This document shows positions 24,316-35,245 of a stretch of 64,000 bases of DNA, piece by piece (positions within the stretch are counted from its first letter, which is position 1; each line of letters begins with the position of its first letter). A program made the translations under genes and the position numbers. Below the pieces are notes generated by a model. The model saw only the letters and a program-made list of their open reading frames with translations. It had not been told where the DNA came from and did no database searches. The stretch is from Trema orientale (taxonomy: Eukaryota; Streptophyta; Magnoliopsida; Rosales; Cannabaceae): NCBI GenBank assembly GCA_002914845.1, contig JXTC01000102.1, positions 290,300 through 354,299 of the forward strand, in the 5' to 3' direction.

Positions 24316-24786
24316 TTGATCAAAAGATGATAATGAAGTCTTAAACACAAGAGAATTTCGGAATTCTAGGGTTTCAAGAGAAGAGAAAACTAATTTTGAT
24401 AGCAAAAGAGAGTGAAGAACAAAGATTAAGAGCAAAAAAATGATGAAAACTACTCTGGTTGAGAGAAAATTGAGAGATTTAAAGAAAGAACTGAGTGGGA
24501 GTGAGTGAGGATGATATTAGGGTGAAAAAGAGAGAGAATTGGTCGAGAGAAAGTGCAAAAGTAAGAGAAAAAATCATTAAAGCGGCAGAGAGACTGCCCT
24601 TTTCCAGGACAATCTTTCGATAGACCGAAAAACTTTTCGGTATGCCGAAAACTCTGTTTCGGCTGATTTTCAGTTAAAAACAAGTTGAAAACGACAATCT
24701 TAATGTAACCAAATATGGAAAACATTTAAGTCAACAACTTAATGAACATATATAGCGAATCAAACATCATTTAAACAAGTAAAATA

Positions 24787-27216
24787 TCAATGAAGCTTAT
24801 TATGATCAATCATACCAAGTTCTTTACGAATCATGCAAAAACGATCCTTGTTGAGAGGTTTGTAAAAATATCAGCTAGTTATTTTTCATTGCATACAAAT
24901 TCAAGTATAATATTACCTTTTTGCATATGATCATGAAGAAAATGATGTCTAATATCAATATATTTAGCACGTGAATGGAAAATTAGATTTTTGGACAAAT
25001 TTATAGCACTAGTATTATCACATTTAATAGGTATATAATCATAATGCATTCCAAAATCCATTAGAGTTTGTTTCATCCCAAGAATTTGAGCACAACAACT
25101 ACCAGCAGAGATATATTCAGCTTCAGTAGTAGACAGAGTAACAGAATTTTGTTTTTTTTACCAAACCATAACGTAAGAGAATAACCAAGAAAATAACAAG
25201 TGCCCCTAGTGCTCTTGCGGTCGGTTTGACAACCGGTATAATCTGTATCTAAAAAACTTGAATGTTAAAGTGTATGCCTTTTCGATACCACAATCCTAGG
25301 TTCATAGTGCCATGCAAATATTTCAAGATACATTTTACTATACTAAGATGTGATTCCTTAGGATTAGATTTAAATCTAGCACATAGACAAATGCTAAACA
25401 TTATATTCAGTCTACTAGCTGTTAAGTAAAGAAGTGAGCCGATCATACCTCGATACTTAGTGATATCTACTACTTTACCATTTTCATATTTGTCAAGTTT
25501 GACTAAAGAGCTCATTGGTGTTCTCATTGACTTGGAGTTCTCTATATCAAACTTCTTCAGCATATCCTTGATGTACTTAGATTGATTGATGAAAATTCCT
25601 TCTTTGCTTTGTTTGATTTGAAGTCTAAGAAAAAAATTGAATTCTCTTATCATGCTCATTTCAAGCTCATTTCAAACTCATTATGCATATATTTAGAGAA
25701 TTCTTTATAAAGAGAAACATTAGTAGCACCAAATATAATATCATCAATATAAATTTGAACTATAATCATTTCTCCCCTTTTTCTTTTTATAAAAAGAGTA
25801 GTATTAGCTTTTCCCATAATAAAACCATTTAAAATAAAAAATTTATGCAATCTATCATACCAAGCTCTAGGAGCTTAACCATAAAGAGCCTTTTTTAATT
25901 TAAAAACATGATCCGGATACTTGTGATTTTGAAAACCGGGAGGTTGGGCTGCATATACTTCTTCTAAAATGTATCTATTTAGAAATGCACTCTTAACATC
26001 TATTTGGTATAAGATAAAATCTTTATGATATGCAAATGCTAAGAGTATCCTTATGGACTCTAATCTTGCTACGGGTGCGAAGGTTTCTTCATAATCGATA
26101 CCTTCTTCTTAATTGAAATCTTGAGCCACTAATCTAGCTTTGTTTCTCATAATCACCCCATGCTCATCTACCTTGTTTCTAAAGACTCATTTAGTCCCAA
26201 TAACTGATTGATCCTTAGGTCTTAGAACTAATTCTTATACATCACTTCTTTCAAATTGATTTAATTTTTCTTGCATTGCTAAAATCCGTGATTCATCATT
26301 TTCGGCATCTTTAAAACTTTTTGGTTCAATTTGAGAGATAAAAGCCATGTTATTACAAATATTTCTAAGTGATGCTCTAGTCTTGACTCCTTGTAAGGGG
26401 TCACCCAGAATTTGGTCTTTAGGATGAGCATAGTTGAATTTTAAATCTTGAGGAAGAGTAAGAGTATTACCATTTTCGCTTTCCTTTTCTTCCTTAAGAT
26501 CTTGTTGTAGTTGGATGCCATTCTCTTCATTGGTTTTCTCGTTGGCACTTTACTCACTTGAGCTTGGTTCCAAACCTACAACATCATCATCATCTAATTT
26601 TCTCTCCTTATGGAGAGCGTTAGACTTATTAAAAATAACATGCATAGATTCTTCTACTATCAATGTTCTTTTATTGAAAACTTTATAAGCCTTACTAGTA
26701 GTAGAATAACCAAGAAAAATTCCAACATCGGATTTTGAATCAAATTTACCCAAATTATCTTTAGTATTTAAAATAAAACATTTGCAACAGAAAAATTTAA
26801 AATAGCCAATATTGGGTTTTCTACCTTTCCAAAGCTCATAAGGTGTCTTGTTCAAAATTGGCCTTATCATTACTCTATTCATAATATGACAAGCGATACT
26901 AACCGCTTTGGTCCAAAAGTACTTTGGTGAACCATTTTCATTTAGCATATTTCTTGCCATTTTTTGTAAGGTTCTATTCTTTTTTTCTACAACTCCATTT
27001 TGTTGTAGAGTTCGGGAAGCTGAAAAATTATGATCAAAACTATTTTTGTAGCAAAATGCTTCCATTTCTTCATTTTCAAACTCACCACCATAATCACTTC
27101 TAATAGATGTGATGGTGTAGCCTTTTTCATTTTATACTTTCTTAAAAAAGATAGTAAGCACATTTAAAACATCATTTTTATGAGCAATAAGTTAATCTCG
27201 AAAAATCATCAACTAT
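24787..27216 (-). pseudogene. Copia pol (integrase, RT, RNase H), left Sirevirus copy
   Basis: The integrase C-terminal half is at 27,065-26,550 (NGVVEKKNRTLQKMARNML, KTPYELWKGRKPN, GIFLGYSTTSKAY), in copia order. RT follows, with the YIDD catalytic box in IYIDDIIFGATN near 25,740. The connection (SKYIKDMLKKFDIENSKSM, YRGMIGSLLYLTASR) is at 25,659-25,249. RNase H ends with KCDNTSAINLSKN and IDIRHHFLHDH. Several frameshifts are present, and a TAA at 24,879-24,881 precedes the LADIF.. tail. The right copy has a stop at the same codon. Confidence 0.85.
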
Positions 27217-28647
27217 TGATAAGTGAATTGTATTCACTTACTTGCTTGTTATTAAGCTTGATTTTTGCTAAGTTTTCAAGACTTTTTATTAGTTTCATCT
27301 ATTATTTTCAGGTTTATTGGTTAATGAAAACTTGGAGTGCTCATGGAAGTGATACAGAACTTTTTAGAAGCTTAAAAATAGAAGCTATGGCACCTAGGTG
27401 CCGCATGGAGGCACTACGGTGCTCAAAAAAAGAGAAACTTGTTGAAGAATGCAAATCAGGAAATTTTGGGCCGCGGTGCCACTCTTAGAGCACCGCAGTG
27501 CCGTGTCAGAAACAAACTGGCACCATGGTGCCAGTCAAGTGGCACCGCGGTGCCACTGTCTTGCAATGTGAAAACTTCGAACAAGCGCTGCGGTGCTTGT
27601 TTTGCGGCACCGCGGCGCCCTCGGCCTGTCACATCAGCATTTTTACACCTCTTTCTTATCTCTTTTGATGCCCTAGCTGCCATAGGACTATATAGAATGA
27701 ATCCCAAGATAGATTGGGTGACTTTTTGAGCCTAAAAAAAGGGGTACAAAGGAGGAATCAAGGGAAGAACAAGAGGGAAGAAGGAGGAAGACAACCTTGG
27801 GGATTTTCATCAAATCAATAGAGTTTTTTCCTTTCTTTTCTTTATGATGTCAATAATTTTGAGTTTATTTTTGTTTATTTCAACTATGAACTAATTTTAT
27901 ATCTAGAGCATTGATGTAAGCCTTGCTTGCACCTATGTCTTGATTCTAATGAATTTCTTATGATTTTTCTCATGATTTGTTTGTGTTCTTTTATTATTGG
28001 TATTTTCAATTAATTTGCCTTTAATTGAATGAATGGATTTCTTAAAATTGACACTTGAGAAAGGGATTTTTAGATTTTAGACCAAAGATAACACAACATA
28101 GACTCAATAGAGTTTGAGAGAACCTAGAGAGTTTATGAAGCATCTCCTAATAGAACTTTGAGCCTAAAGAATCCTTTTATTCTTGATTTTTTAATAGAGA
28201 TATTGATATTGAGAATTAGGGATAGTATTTAATTAGCACTTGAGAGAGTGGGTAGGTACAATCTAGGTTCTAGCTTACAAATCAATAGAAATTGAATAGA
28301 AATTTAGTGGAATTGAAAGGCATAGAGAATAGCTTGGTGAAATCAACCCTCTAGGCTAGTTAACTTTGGTTTCTTCCTTAAGTAGTACCTTGTAGTCATT
28401 AAATTTTCATTTAATTTTTATTTGCATTCATTTATTTTCTTTGTTGTCCCTTTTTATTGAAATAGTGTTAGCTTAGGTAAAATTAAGTCACAAACATCAT
28501 AGTAATTAGTATAGGTAGAAATAACAATCCCCGTGGTATGACAACCCACTTCCCACTTTATTACTTATTGCGATTCGTTCACTTGCGATTATTCACTTTG
28601 TGCACACACTATATCATAATATATTTTGCTCAAAGCAATGCACATCA
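27217..28647 (+). repeat. 5' LTR of the truncated Athila
   Basis: It begins TGATAAGTG and ends CATCA immediately before the primer-site segment. About 1.43 kb long. It carries a cluster of GC-rich palindromes (27,389-27,619) and the typical pre-PBS block 'ccgtggtatgacaaccc' near 28,530. Confidence 0.75.
27389..27619. repeat. GGCACC-NN-GGTGCC palindrome cluster in the Athila LTR
   Basis: About eight palindromic or near-palindromic copies lie in 230 bp: 27,389-27,402 (perfect), about 27,409, about 27,470, about 27,488, 27,518-27,533 (perfect, 16 bp), 27,539-27,556 (perfect, 18 bp), 27,582-27,599 and 27,604-27,619. The cluster is far more GC-rich than its surroundings. Confidence 0.9.
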
Positions 28648-28668
28648 AGTTTTTGGCGCTGTTGCTGG
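28648..28668 (+). promoter_or_regulatory. Primer-binding site region of the Athila element
   Basis: The segment 'agtttttggcgctgttgctg' follows the LTR directly. This is the characteristic Athila sequence after the 5' LTR. Confidence 0.8.
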
Positions 28669-28785
28669 AGATTGTTCCATTTTCAATTTGTGCTAATATT
28701 GTGATTAAGTGACTTGATCTTAATTTGAGCATTTTTCTAATTAATTTTGCTAAGTTGTTGTTTCACTTGCTTGTTTTGAAGGTTT

Positions 28786-30522
28786 ATGCGAAAAGCTCAC
28801 AATCGAGAATTATTACCACTTGATCTTGAGATTGAAAGAACTCTTCGAAGGTTGAGAAAAGAGAAAAGGCAAGCTAATCTCACTATGGCGGAGGGTGAGG
28901 CATAACAACAACAACAACGGGCTTTGCGTGATTATTTCAAGCCCGTTCTAAATGATAACTACTCGGGGATCCGGCGGCAAACCATCAATGCTAATAATTT
29001 TGAATTGAAGCCAGCTCTCATCAATATGGTGCAATAAAACCAATATGGGGGTATGCCCAATGAAGACCCCAACGTTCACCTTACTATATTTTTGGAGATA
29101 TGTGATACAATCAAGGTGAACAGAGCATCGGATGATGCTATTCGGCTACGCTTGTTCCCATTTTCTCTTAGAGACAAGGCTAGGGGTTGGCTTTAGTCGT
29201 TGCAAGCTGGAAGTGTTGGCACTTGGGAGGACTTAGCATCAAAGTTCCTTTCGAAATTCTTTCTGCCATCGAAGACCTCTCAACTCTATGGTGAGATAGC
29301 TCAATTGAGGCAATTGGACTTTGAGCCGCTTTATGAAGCATGGGAGCGATTCAAAGATCTTATCCGAAAATGCCCACAACATGGATACCAAGATTGGTTC
29401 TAAATCCAATTGTTCTATAATGGGTTGAATGGCCAAACAAAGACCATTGTGGATGCGGCGGCTGGCGGTACTCTTTTATCTAAAACCGCCGAGGAAGCTC
29501 AACTATTATTAGAAGAAATGGCTTCCATAATTACCAATGGCCTAATGAGTGGTTAATCTTGAAGAGGGTGGGGTGGCCAACATGAATGAAGTTGATCTAA
29601 TAGCCAACCTCACTGCTCAAGTGTCGACTTTGACAAGCCAAATTTCCGCATTGACTACTAAAGAGGCATAATCAAGCAAGAAGCCAATAGGAATGTCTAG
29701 TGCTTCCTTTGGAAATGATGGGGGTGATCTTGAATAAGTGAGCTACTTGAACAACCGAAATTTCAACTACCGGGGGAACAACATGCCTAGAAATTTGACC
29801 ACTCATTATCATCTCGGCCTTTGCAACCATGAAAATTTTTCCTATGGGAATACTAGAAATGTCTTGCCACTACCACCGGGAAACAATCCATTGGTGGCGG
29901 AGAAGAAACCTTCTTTGGAGGATCTTTTGAGCACTTTCATTGTGGAGACTAAGGGAAGGTTTAACAAGGATGAGGCTCGTCCTGACAACATCGAGACTCA
30001 TTGCAACAACATGAATGCCACTATGAAGTCTTTGGAGGTGCAAATTGGCCAACTTGCTAATTCTATCAAAGGGCAACAATCCGGCAAATTTCCTAGCGAT
30101 ACGGAGACCAATCCCAAGGATCATTGCAAGGTAATCACTCTTAGAAGCGGGAAAGAAGTTGAAGTTCCAAGACTCAAGGAGAATGTGCGTGACATGACTA
30201 AAAAAGATGTTGTTGAAGAGCCACCAAAGGTGATTTCTAAACCAAGTTCTATATTATTTCCGGATAATCCACCTATCATCACCCCACCTTTGCCATATCC
30301 CCAAAGATGTCAAAAAAAGAAGTTGGATGCCCAATTTGCAAAGTTCCTTGAGATTTTCAAGAAGTTACACATCAACATCCCTTTCGTCGATGCTTTAGAG
30401 CAAATGCCGAACTATGTGAAATTTATGAAGGATGTGATGTCAAAGAAGCGTAAATTGGAAGATTATGAAACGGTCAAGATTTCCGAGGAGTGTAGTGCTA
30501 TCCTCCAAAGGAAGTTACCCTA
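28786..30522 (+). pseudogene. Athila gag
   Basis: The start at 28,786 (MRKAHNRELLP, then EIERTLRRLRKEK) is preferred over the internal ATG at 28,885 because this N-terminal motif is typical of Athila Gag. The core reads FELKPALINMV, FSLRDKARGWL, LYEAWERFKDLIRKCPQHG, FYNGLN and AAAGGTLLSKTAEEA. Stops after GEGEA-like residues, at about 29,035, 29,194 and 29,401, plus a frameshift near 29.6 kb, break it. After the shift the frame continues through SLEDLLSTFIVETKG and the QIGQLANSIKGQQ coiled segment. Gag forms the particle. Confidence 0.85.
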
Positions 30523-30526
30523 AAAG

Positions 30527-31051
30527 TTGAGAGATCCAGAGAGTTTTACTATTCCTTGTACCATTAGGAGTTCTACTTTTGAAAAAACTTTGTGTGACCT
30601 TGGTGCTAGTATTAATCTCGTGCCATTGTCTGTTTTCAAGAAGTTGGGTCTTGGTGAGGTGAAGCCTACCACTATTTCTCTACAAATGGCGGACTATTCT
30701 CTTACTTAACCAAAGGGCATCATTGAGGACGTTTTGGTGAAAGTCGACAAGTTTATCTTCCCCGTCGATTTTGTGGTGCTTGATATGGAGGAGGATCGAG
30801 AGATTCCCATTATTCTTGGTCGCCCATTCTTAGCCATGGGGAGAGCACTTATTGATATTCACAGTGGGAAATTAACACTCCGGCTGAATGATGAAGAGGT
30901 ACAATTCAATCTTTACCGTACTTTAAAATTTCCAGATGAGGCACATTCGTGTAATCGAGTTGATGTGGTTGGCACTTGTGTGAAAAATATTATTCAAGAT
31001 GTGTTGTCTTGCGACCCATTGAAGCATTGTCTTGTTAATTCTAATTTTTAG
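30527..31051 (+). pseudogene. Athila protease
   Basis: The active-site segment is LCDLGASINLVPLSVFKKLG (DLGA is the usual Athila form), followed by IPIILGRPFLAMGRALID. A TAA after the ADYSLT segment (30,707-30,709) interrupts it. It stays in the same frame as the downstream RT. The protease would cut the Gag-Pol polyprotein. Confidence 0.8.
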
Positions 31052-31120
31052 AAAAATGCACTCCTCACTACGGAATTTGGTGATTCTTGCTACATTATTG
31101 ATGAAGATCTTATTGATTGT

Positions 31121-32566
31121 ATGCTTGATTTTGATTCTTTGCCTATTGGGGTAAATCATAGTGGCCATGATGATGTATATAAGCCTGGTTTTGCTATTGA
31201 AGAATCTAAGGTGGGCGGTGAAATTTCTAGTCCGATTAAAGATGGGTTAGTGTTGAAACCATTACCCGATCACCTTCGTTATGCACTCTTAGGAGAAGAT
31301 TCTAAGTCACCGGTCATTATTTACTCATCCTTAAGTCGAGAAGAGGAGGAAAAACTCCTTAATTTTTTGAGAGTACACAAAAGTGCATTGGGGTGGTCAA
31401 TTTCTGATATCAAGGGTATTAGCCCTACTATTTGCATGCACAAGATCTTGATGGAGGAGACTTATACGCCATCTATAGAGCACCAAAAGAGGTTGAATCC
31501 AGCTACGAAGGAAGTTGTAAGGGCTGAGGTATTAAAGCTTCTTAACGCCGGAATTATTTATGCTATCTCCGATAGCTCTTGGGTGAGCTCAGTCCAAGTG
31601 GTACCAAAGAAGGGAGGCATAACAGTGATAAAGAATGAGAAAAATGAGCTCATCCCCTCTAGAACAGTGTCGAGTTAGCGTGTGTGTATTGACTACCGCA
31701 AGTTGAATAAAGCCACCCGAAAGGATCATTTTCTACTTCCGTTTATCGATCAAATGCTTGACCGTCTGGCAGGATACTCATATTATTACTTCTTGGATGG
31801 GTGTTCCGGTTAAAATCAGATTGCTATTGTGCTAGAAGATCAAGAGAAGACCACTTTTACTTGCCCATATGGTATGTTCGCTTTCTGCCAGATGCCGTTT
31901 TGGTTGTGTAATGCACCGGCAACTTTTCAACGTTGCATGATGGCCATTTTTTCAGACATGATTGAAGAAATTATGGAGGTATTTATGGATGATTTCTCGG
32001 TGTTCGGGACTACATTTGATCATTGCCTTCATAATTTAGCTCTTGTGTTGCAACGGTGTGAAGAGAATAATCCTGTGCTCAATTAGGAAAAGTGTCATTT
32101 TATGGTCAAGGATGGCATTGTTTTTGGTCATAGAATATCCTCGAAGGGTATTGAAGTGGACCGAGCAAAGATTGAGGTGATTGAGAAGCTTCCTCCACCA
32201 GTAAATGTAAAGGCTATAAAGAGCTTTCTTGGCCATGCCAGGTTTTACTGGCGATTTATTGAGGATTTTTTAAAGATGGTGAAGCCCTTATGCAATTTAC
32301 TAGAAAAGGATGCTCCATTTGTGTTTGATGAGCCTTGTTTGGTTGCTTTCAACGCTATAAAGGAAAGGTTGACTCTAGCTCCAATAATTGTTGCACCCGA
32401 TTGGAATGACCCCTTTGAAATTATGTGTGATGTGAGTGATCATGCCGTTGGCATGGTTCTCGGACAAAGAAGAGATAAGATTTTTCGAGCTATCTACTAT
32501 GCAAGTCGCACTCTCAATATTGCTCAAGAGAATTACACAACCACCAAGAAGGAGATGCTGGCGTAA
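31121..32566 (+). pseudogene. Athila RT and partial RNase H
   Basis: The linker LKPLPDHLRYALLG leads into RT: SDSSWVSSVQVVPKKGG, VCIDYRKLNKATRKDHF, FLDG.SG.NQIAI, MPFWLCNAPATFQRCMM and the catalytic FMDD in EVFMDDFSVFG. The connection FLGHARFYWRFIEDF follows, and RNase H begins at FEIMCDVSDHAVGMVLGQR. It ends at KKEMLA, where the element is fused to copia sequence. Stops lie at 31,676, within SG.NQ (about 31,813) and near 32,084. Frame 2 is otherwise unbroken. Confidence 0.85.
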
Positions 32567-32574
32567 CATTGCTA

Positions 32575-33030
32575 GTTTTTCGGATGCGGATTATGCCGAT
32601 AGTCAAACCTAGTGGCACTTGTCATTTTCTTGGTTATGCACTTGTTTCTTTGTTTAGTAAGAAACAAAATTCTGTTGCTCTATCCACTACTAAAACTGAA
32701 TATATCTCTGCTGGTAGTTGTTGTGCTCAAATACTTTGGATGAAACAAACTCTCATGGATTTTGGAATGCATTATGAACCTATACCTATTAAATGTGATA
32801 ATACCAGTGCTATAAATTTGTCCAAAAATCTAATTTTGCATTCACGTGCTAAACATATTGATATTAGACATCATTTTTTTCGTGATCATATACAAAAAAG
32901 TGACATTGTTCTTGAGTTTGTATGCACGGAAAAATAACTAGCCGATATCTTTACAAAACCTCTTAATGAGGATCGCTTTTGCATGATTCATAGAGAACAT
33001 GGATTGATTGATCTAAATGAACTTCATTGA
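32575..33030 (+). pseudogene. Copia RNase H end, right Sirevirus copy
   Basis: It carries NSVALSTTKTEYISAGSCCA and IKCDNTSAINLSKN, and then IDIRHHFFRDH. A TAA at 32,935-32,937 falls just before LADIFTKPLNEDRF, at the same codon as in the left copy. The pol frame ends near 33,030. Confidence 0.85.
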
Positions 33031-33569
33031 TACTTATCTTTGATTATTCGATGATCGTTTCGTCATGTATAAGAGTTAATTTACTTGTTTGTTGATGTTT
33101 GTAAAATTATTTTAATCAAAATCGTCATGTAAAACTGTTTTGGACTCAAAATCGCTGAAAATTGAGTTTTCGGCAGACCGAAAAAAATTTTCGGTCGACC
33201 AAAAGACTGTCCCAGAACTGTCTCCAGTTTCTGGAAGAATCGGCAGACCGAAAAGCTATTTTCGGTCTACCGAAAACGCGTAGATTCGCGCGTATTTAAG
33301 AGATTTCTGATTTTTTTTTCCACTTCTTTCACTCTTTCTCAGCCGACTCTTTCTTTTCTTCACCATATTTTCATTCCCTTCCATCCCCACTCTAAATCTC
33401 ATCAAATCTCTTGCTTTTTATCCGACCAAAGTTGATTTCATCGTTTTTCTACCCTTTATCACTGTGTTCCTCACTGGTTTGGCATTCAAATCATATTTTC
33501 CTCTTCATCAAAACCTAGAATCCGAATTGTCCTCCTCTTTGAGTCATACTCTATCAATTTTTGATCAAA

Positions 33570-34801
33570 ATGGCTCATAGAAGAGAAAATCCAAGGCGTA
33601 ACGGGAAGGAAATTCCTCCTGAGAAACAAGAACAACAAACCAAGGTGAGGCTTGACATACCTCTCCTTGAATCTCCTGCTCTCATGACCAGGTATAAAGA
33701 AATCTTTTCCAAAAAGAGTATCATTTGGGATAGAACTTTCAATTTTAGAGATTTATCATTTGTCAAGTTTCCTGACTATGTTGAAAATATGGGATGGACT
33801 GAATTTTGCTCCATTAGGGAGACAGGGTATCCTAGGTTGATTAGAGGATTTAATGCCTATGCAAATATCTCTAGAGGACAACATGCTATCTATGGTTCCC
33901 TCAAAGGTGTTAATTTTGAGGCTACTGAACAACTTTTGGCTGAAATCCTTCACATACCTATGGGTGGTTATAAATTTGTGGTTACAAATTTCCTATTGCA
34001 AACACTTGGCCTATGATAGAAGATTTTGAACCTCAACAAGCCCTATTACGTGTGTGTTCTCCTGACAGTTTCCAACCTAAGCCCCATGTCACTGATCTCA
34101 CTCTAGAGGCTAGGATTCTGTTCCAATTTGTGGCTCACAATATGATCCCTAGAGCTGGTCATAAAGATGCACCCACTTTCTGTGACATATGTTTTGTTGA
34201 CTCTGTTCTGGTTGGAAGAAAGCTTTATTTGCCGTTCTTTATCCTCTATGAGATGATCCATGCTATAGAGAATAGGAGATCCTCTCTTCCATATGGATTC
34301 CTTCTCACTCGTATCTTCCAACAGTTTAACATCCCGACCTTCGATGAGGTTGAACGCAAACCATGGACCATCGATGTTGAAATTAACAACAAGACTTTTA
34401 GTCTTATGAGATTCACTTTTCTCAACAATGAATGGGTGGCCAAGGGTAGACAACCACATGGGCAAGGAACAAGTGCTCAACATGAAGCTGGAGGTAGTGG
34501 TGCGAGAGTTGCTGAAGGCACTCCTGAGGAGGCTCATGCTGCAGAAGCTCCTGCTCTACCAATAGGCCCTCCTACTTTTGATTTTGCTGAGGCTTTCAAC
34601 AACCTCTCCAATCGCCTCAACACCATCCAACTTGACATCCAGCACCTACATGATACTGAGATGGAGCATTACCAGATTCTATCTGACAATATCAACTCCC
34701 ACCGCCAAATGTCCGAAGGCCAGTTTCAGACCATTCAAGATCAGCAGAACGAAATGATGCGGATGATGCAATCTTTCTTTGGACATTTTCCTCCTCCTTA
34801 G
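33570..34801 (+). pseudogene. Env-like third ORF, right Sirevirus copy
   Basis: The ATG at 33,570 (MAHRRENPRRNGKEI) gives a protein of about 410 residues, broken by a frameshift around 33,975-34,000 caused by a small local duplication ('ataaatttgtggttacaaattt'). The N-terminus is basic. The middle has VKFPDYVENMGWTEF and LIRGFNAYANISRG (plant-transposon-protein-like), then TFCDICFVDSVLVGRKL. The last ~90 residues form a Gln-rich coiled coil ending in QSFFGHFPPP. No clear membrane segment is visible. It is separated from pol by 540 bp carrying four palindromes. Its role in Sireviruses is unproven. Confidence 0.7.
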
Positions 34802-35232
34802 TTTTATATATTTATTTCTTTTTCTTGTTGGTATGTATGAACTGCTTATCTTCCATGATTGCTTGTTTTTTCTTTTGAACTCGTTGTTTATGATTATAAA
34901 CTCTCTTTTATGGATATTATTATCTCTTCTGTTTTTGATGATATCAAAAGGGGGAGAATTTGTATGATTTAATTGGTATTCATGAGCACGAGCAGTTTGG
35001 TATCATTGAGCATTGTATTTCAACTTTTTAATTGGTATCATTAAGTATTTAAAACAAGTGGTATAAGCTATACCTCAAAAATATGCACATTTCACAAGCT
35101 TGAGGGGGAGTCGTCACTCTTCAAATTTTAGCAAATTTTGAGGGGGAGCTTTCAAAGTTGGTAAGGACGTTTTATCATTAATCTTTTTTTTTTTCCTTAC
35201 TCTCTCTTTTATATCGATGTTTGTTATCATCA
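34802..35232 (+). other. 3' untranslated region before the Sirevirus LTR
   Basis: About 430 bp without coding potential. It contains 'gatatcaaaagggggagaa' and 'cttgagggggagtcgtc', purine-rich tracts of the kind that precede Sirevirus LTRs. Confidence 0.6.
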
Positions 35233-35245
35233 AAAACGGGGAGAT
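35233..35245 (+). other. Polypurine tract, right Sirevirus copy
   Basis: The segment 'aaaacggggagat' lies directly before TGTTGAG, the start of the 3' LTR. Confidence 0.7.

Larger units (their letters stand above)
21385..27216 (-). mobile_element. Sirevirus-like Ty1/copia element, left copy (truncated in integrase)
   Basis: On the minus strand the order is integrase-RT-RNaseH, an env-like third ORF, then the 3' LTR. An extra ORF after a copia pol, plus palindrome clusters in noncoding DNA, points to the Sirevirus (SIRE/Maximus) lineage. At 27,216/27,217 the integrase core (VDDFSR region) is interrupted by an Athila LTR. Gag, protease and the 5' LTR are missing. Compared with the right copy, about 130 bp holding the polypurine tract and LTR start is deleted near 22,690. 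Confidence 0.85.
27217..32567 (+). mobile_element. Athila-lineage Ty3/gypsy element, truncated in RNase H
   Basis: It has a 5' LTR, primer site and gag-pro-RT-RNaseH on the plus strand. It starts exactly inside the Sirevirus integrase. It stops inside RNase H (...TTTKKEMLA), where the sequence continues as copia RNase H, so integrase, the env region and the 3' LTR are absent. Gag starts in one frame and a single shift (about 29,540-29,700) moves the rest to a second frame, which is held to the end with point stops. Confidence 0.9.
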
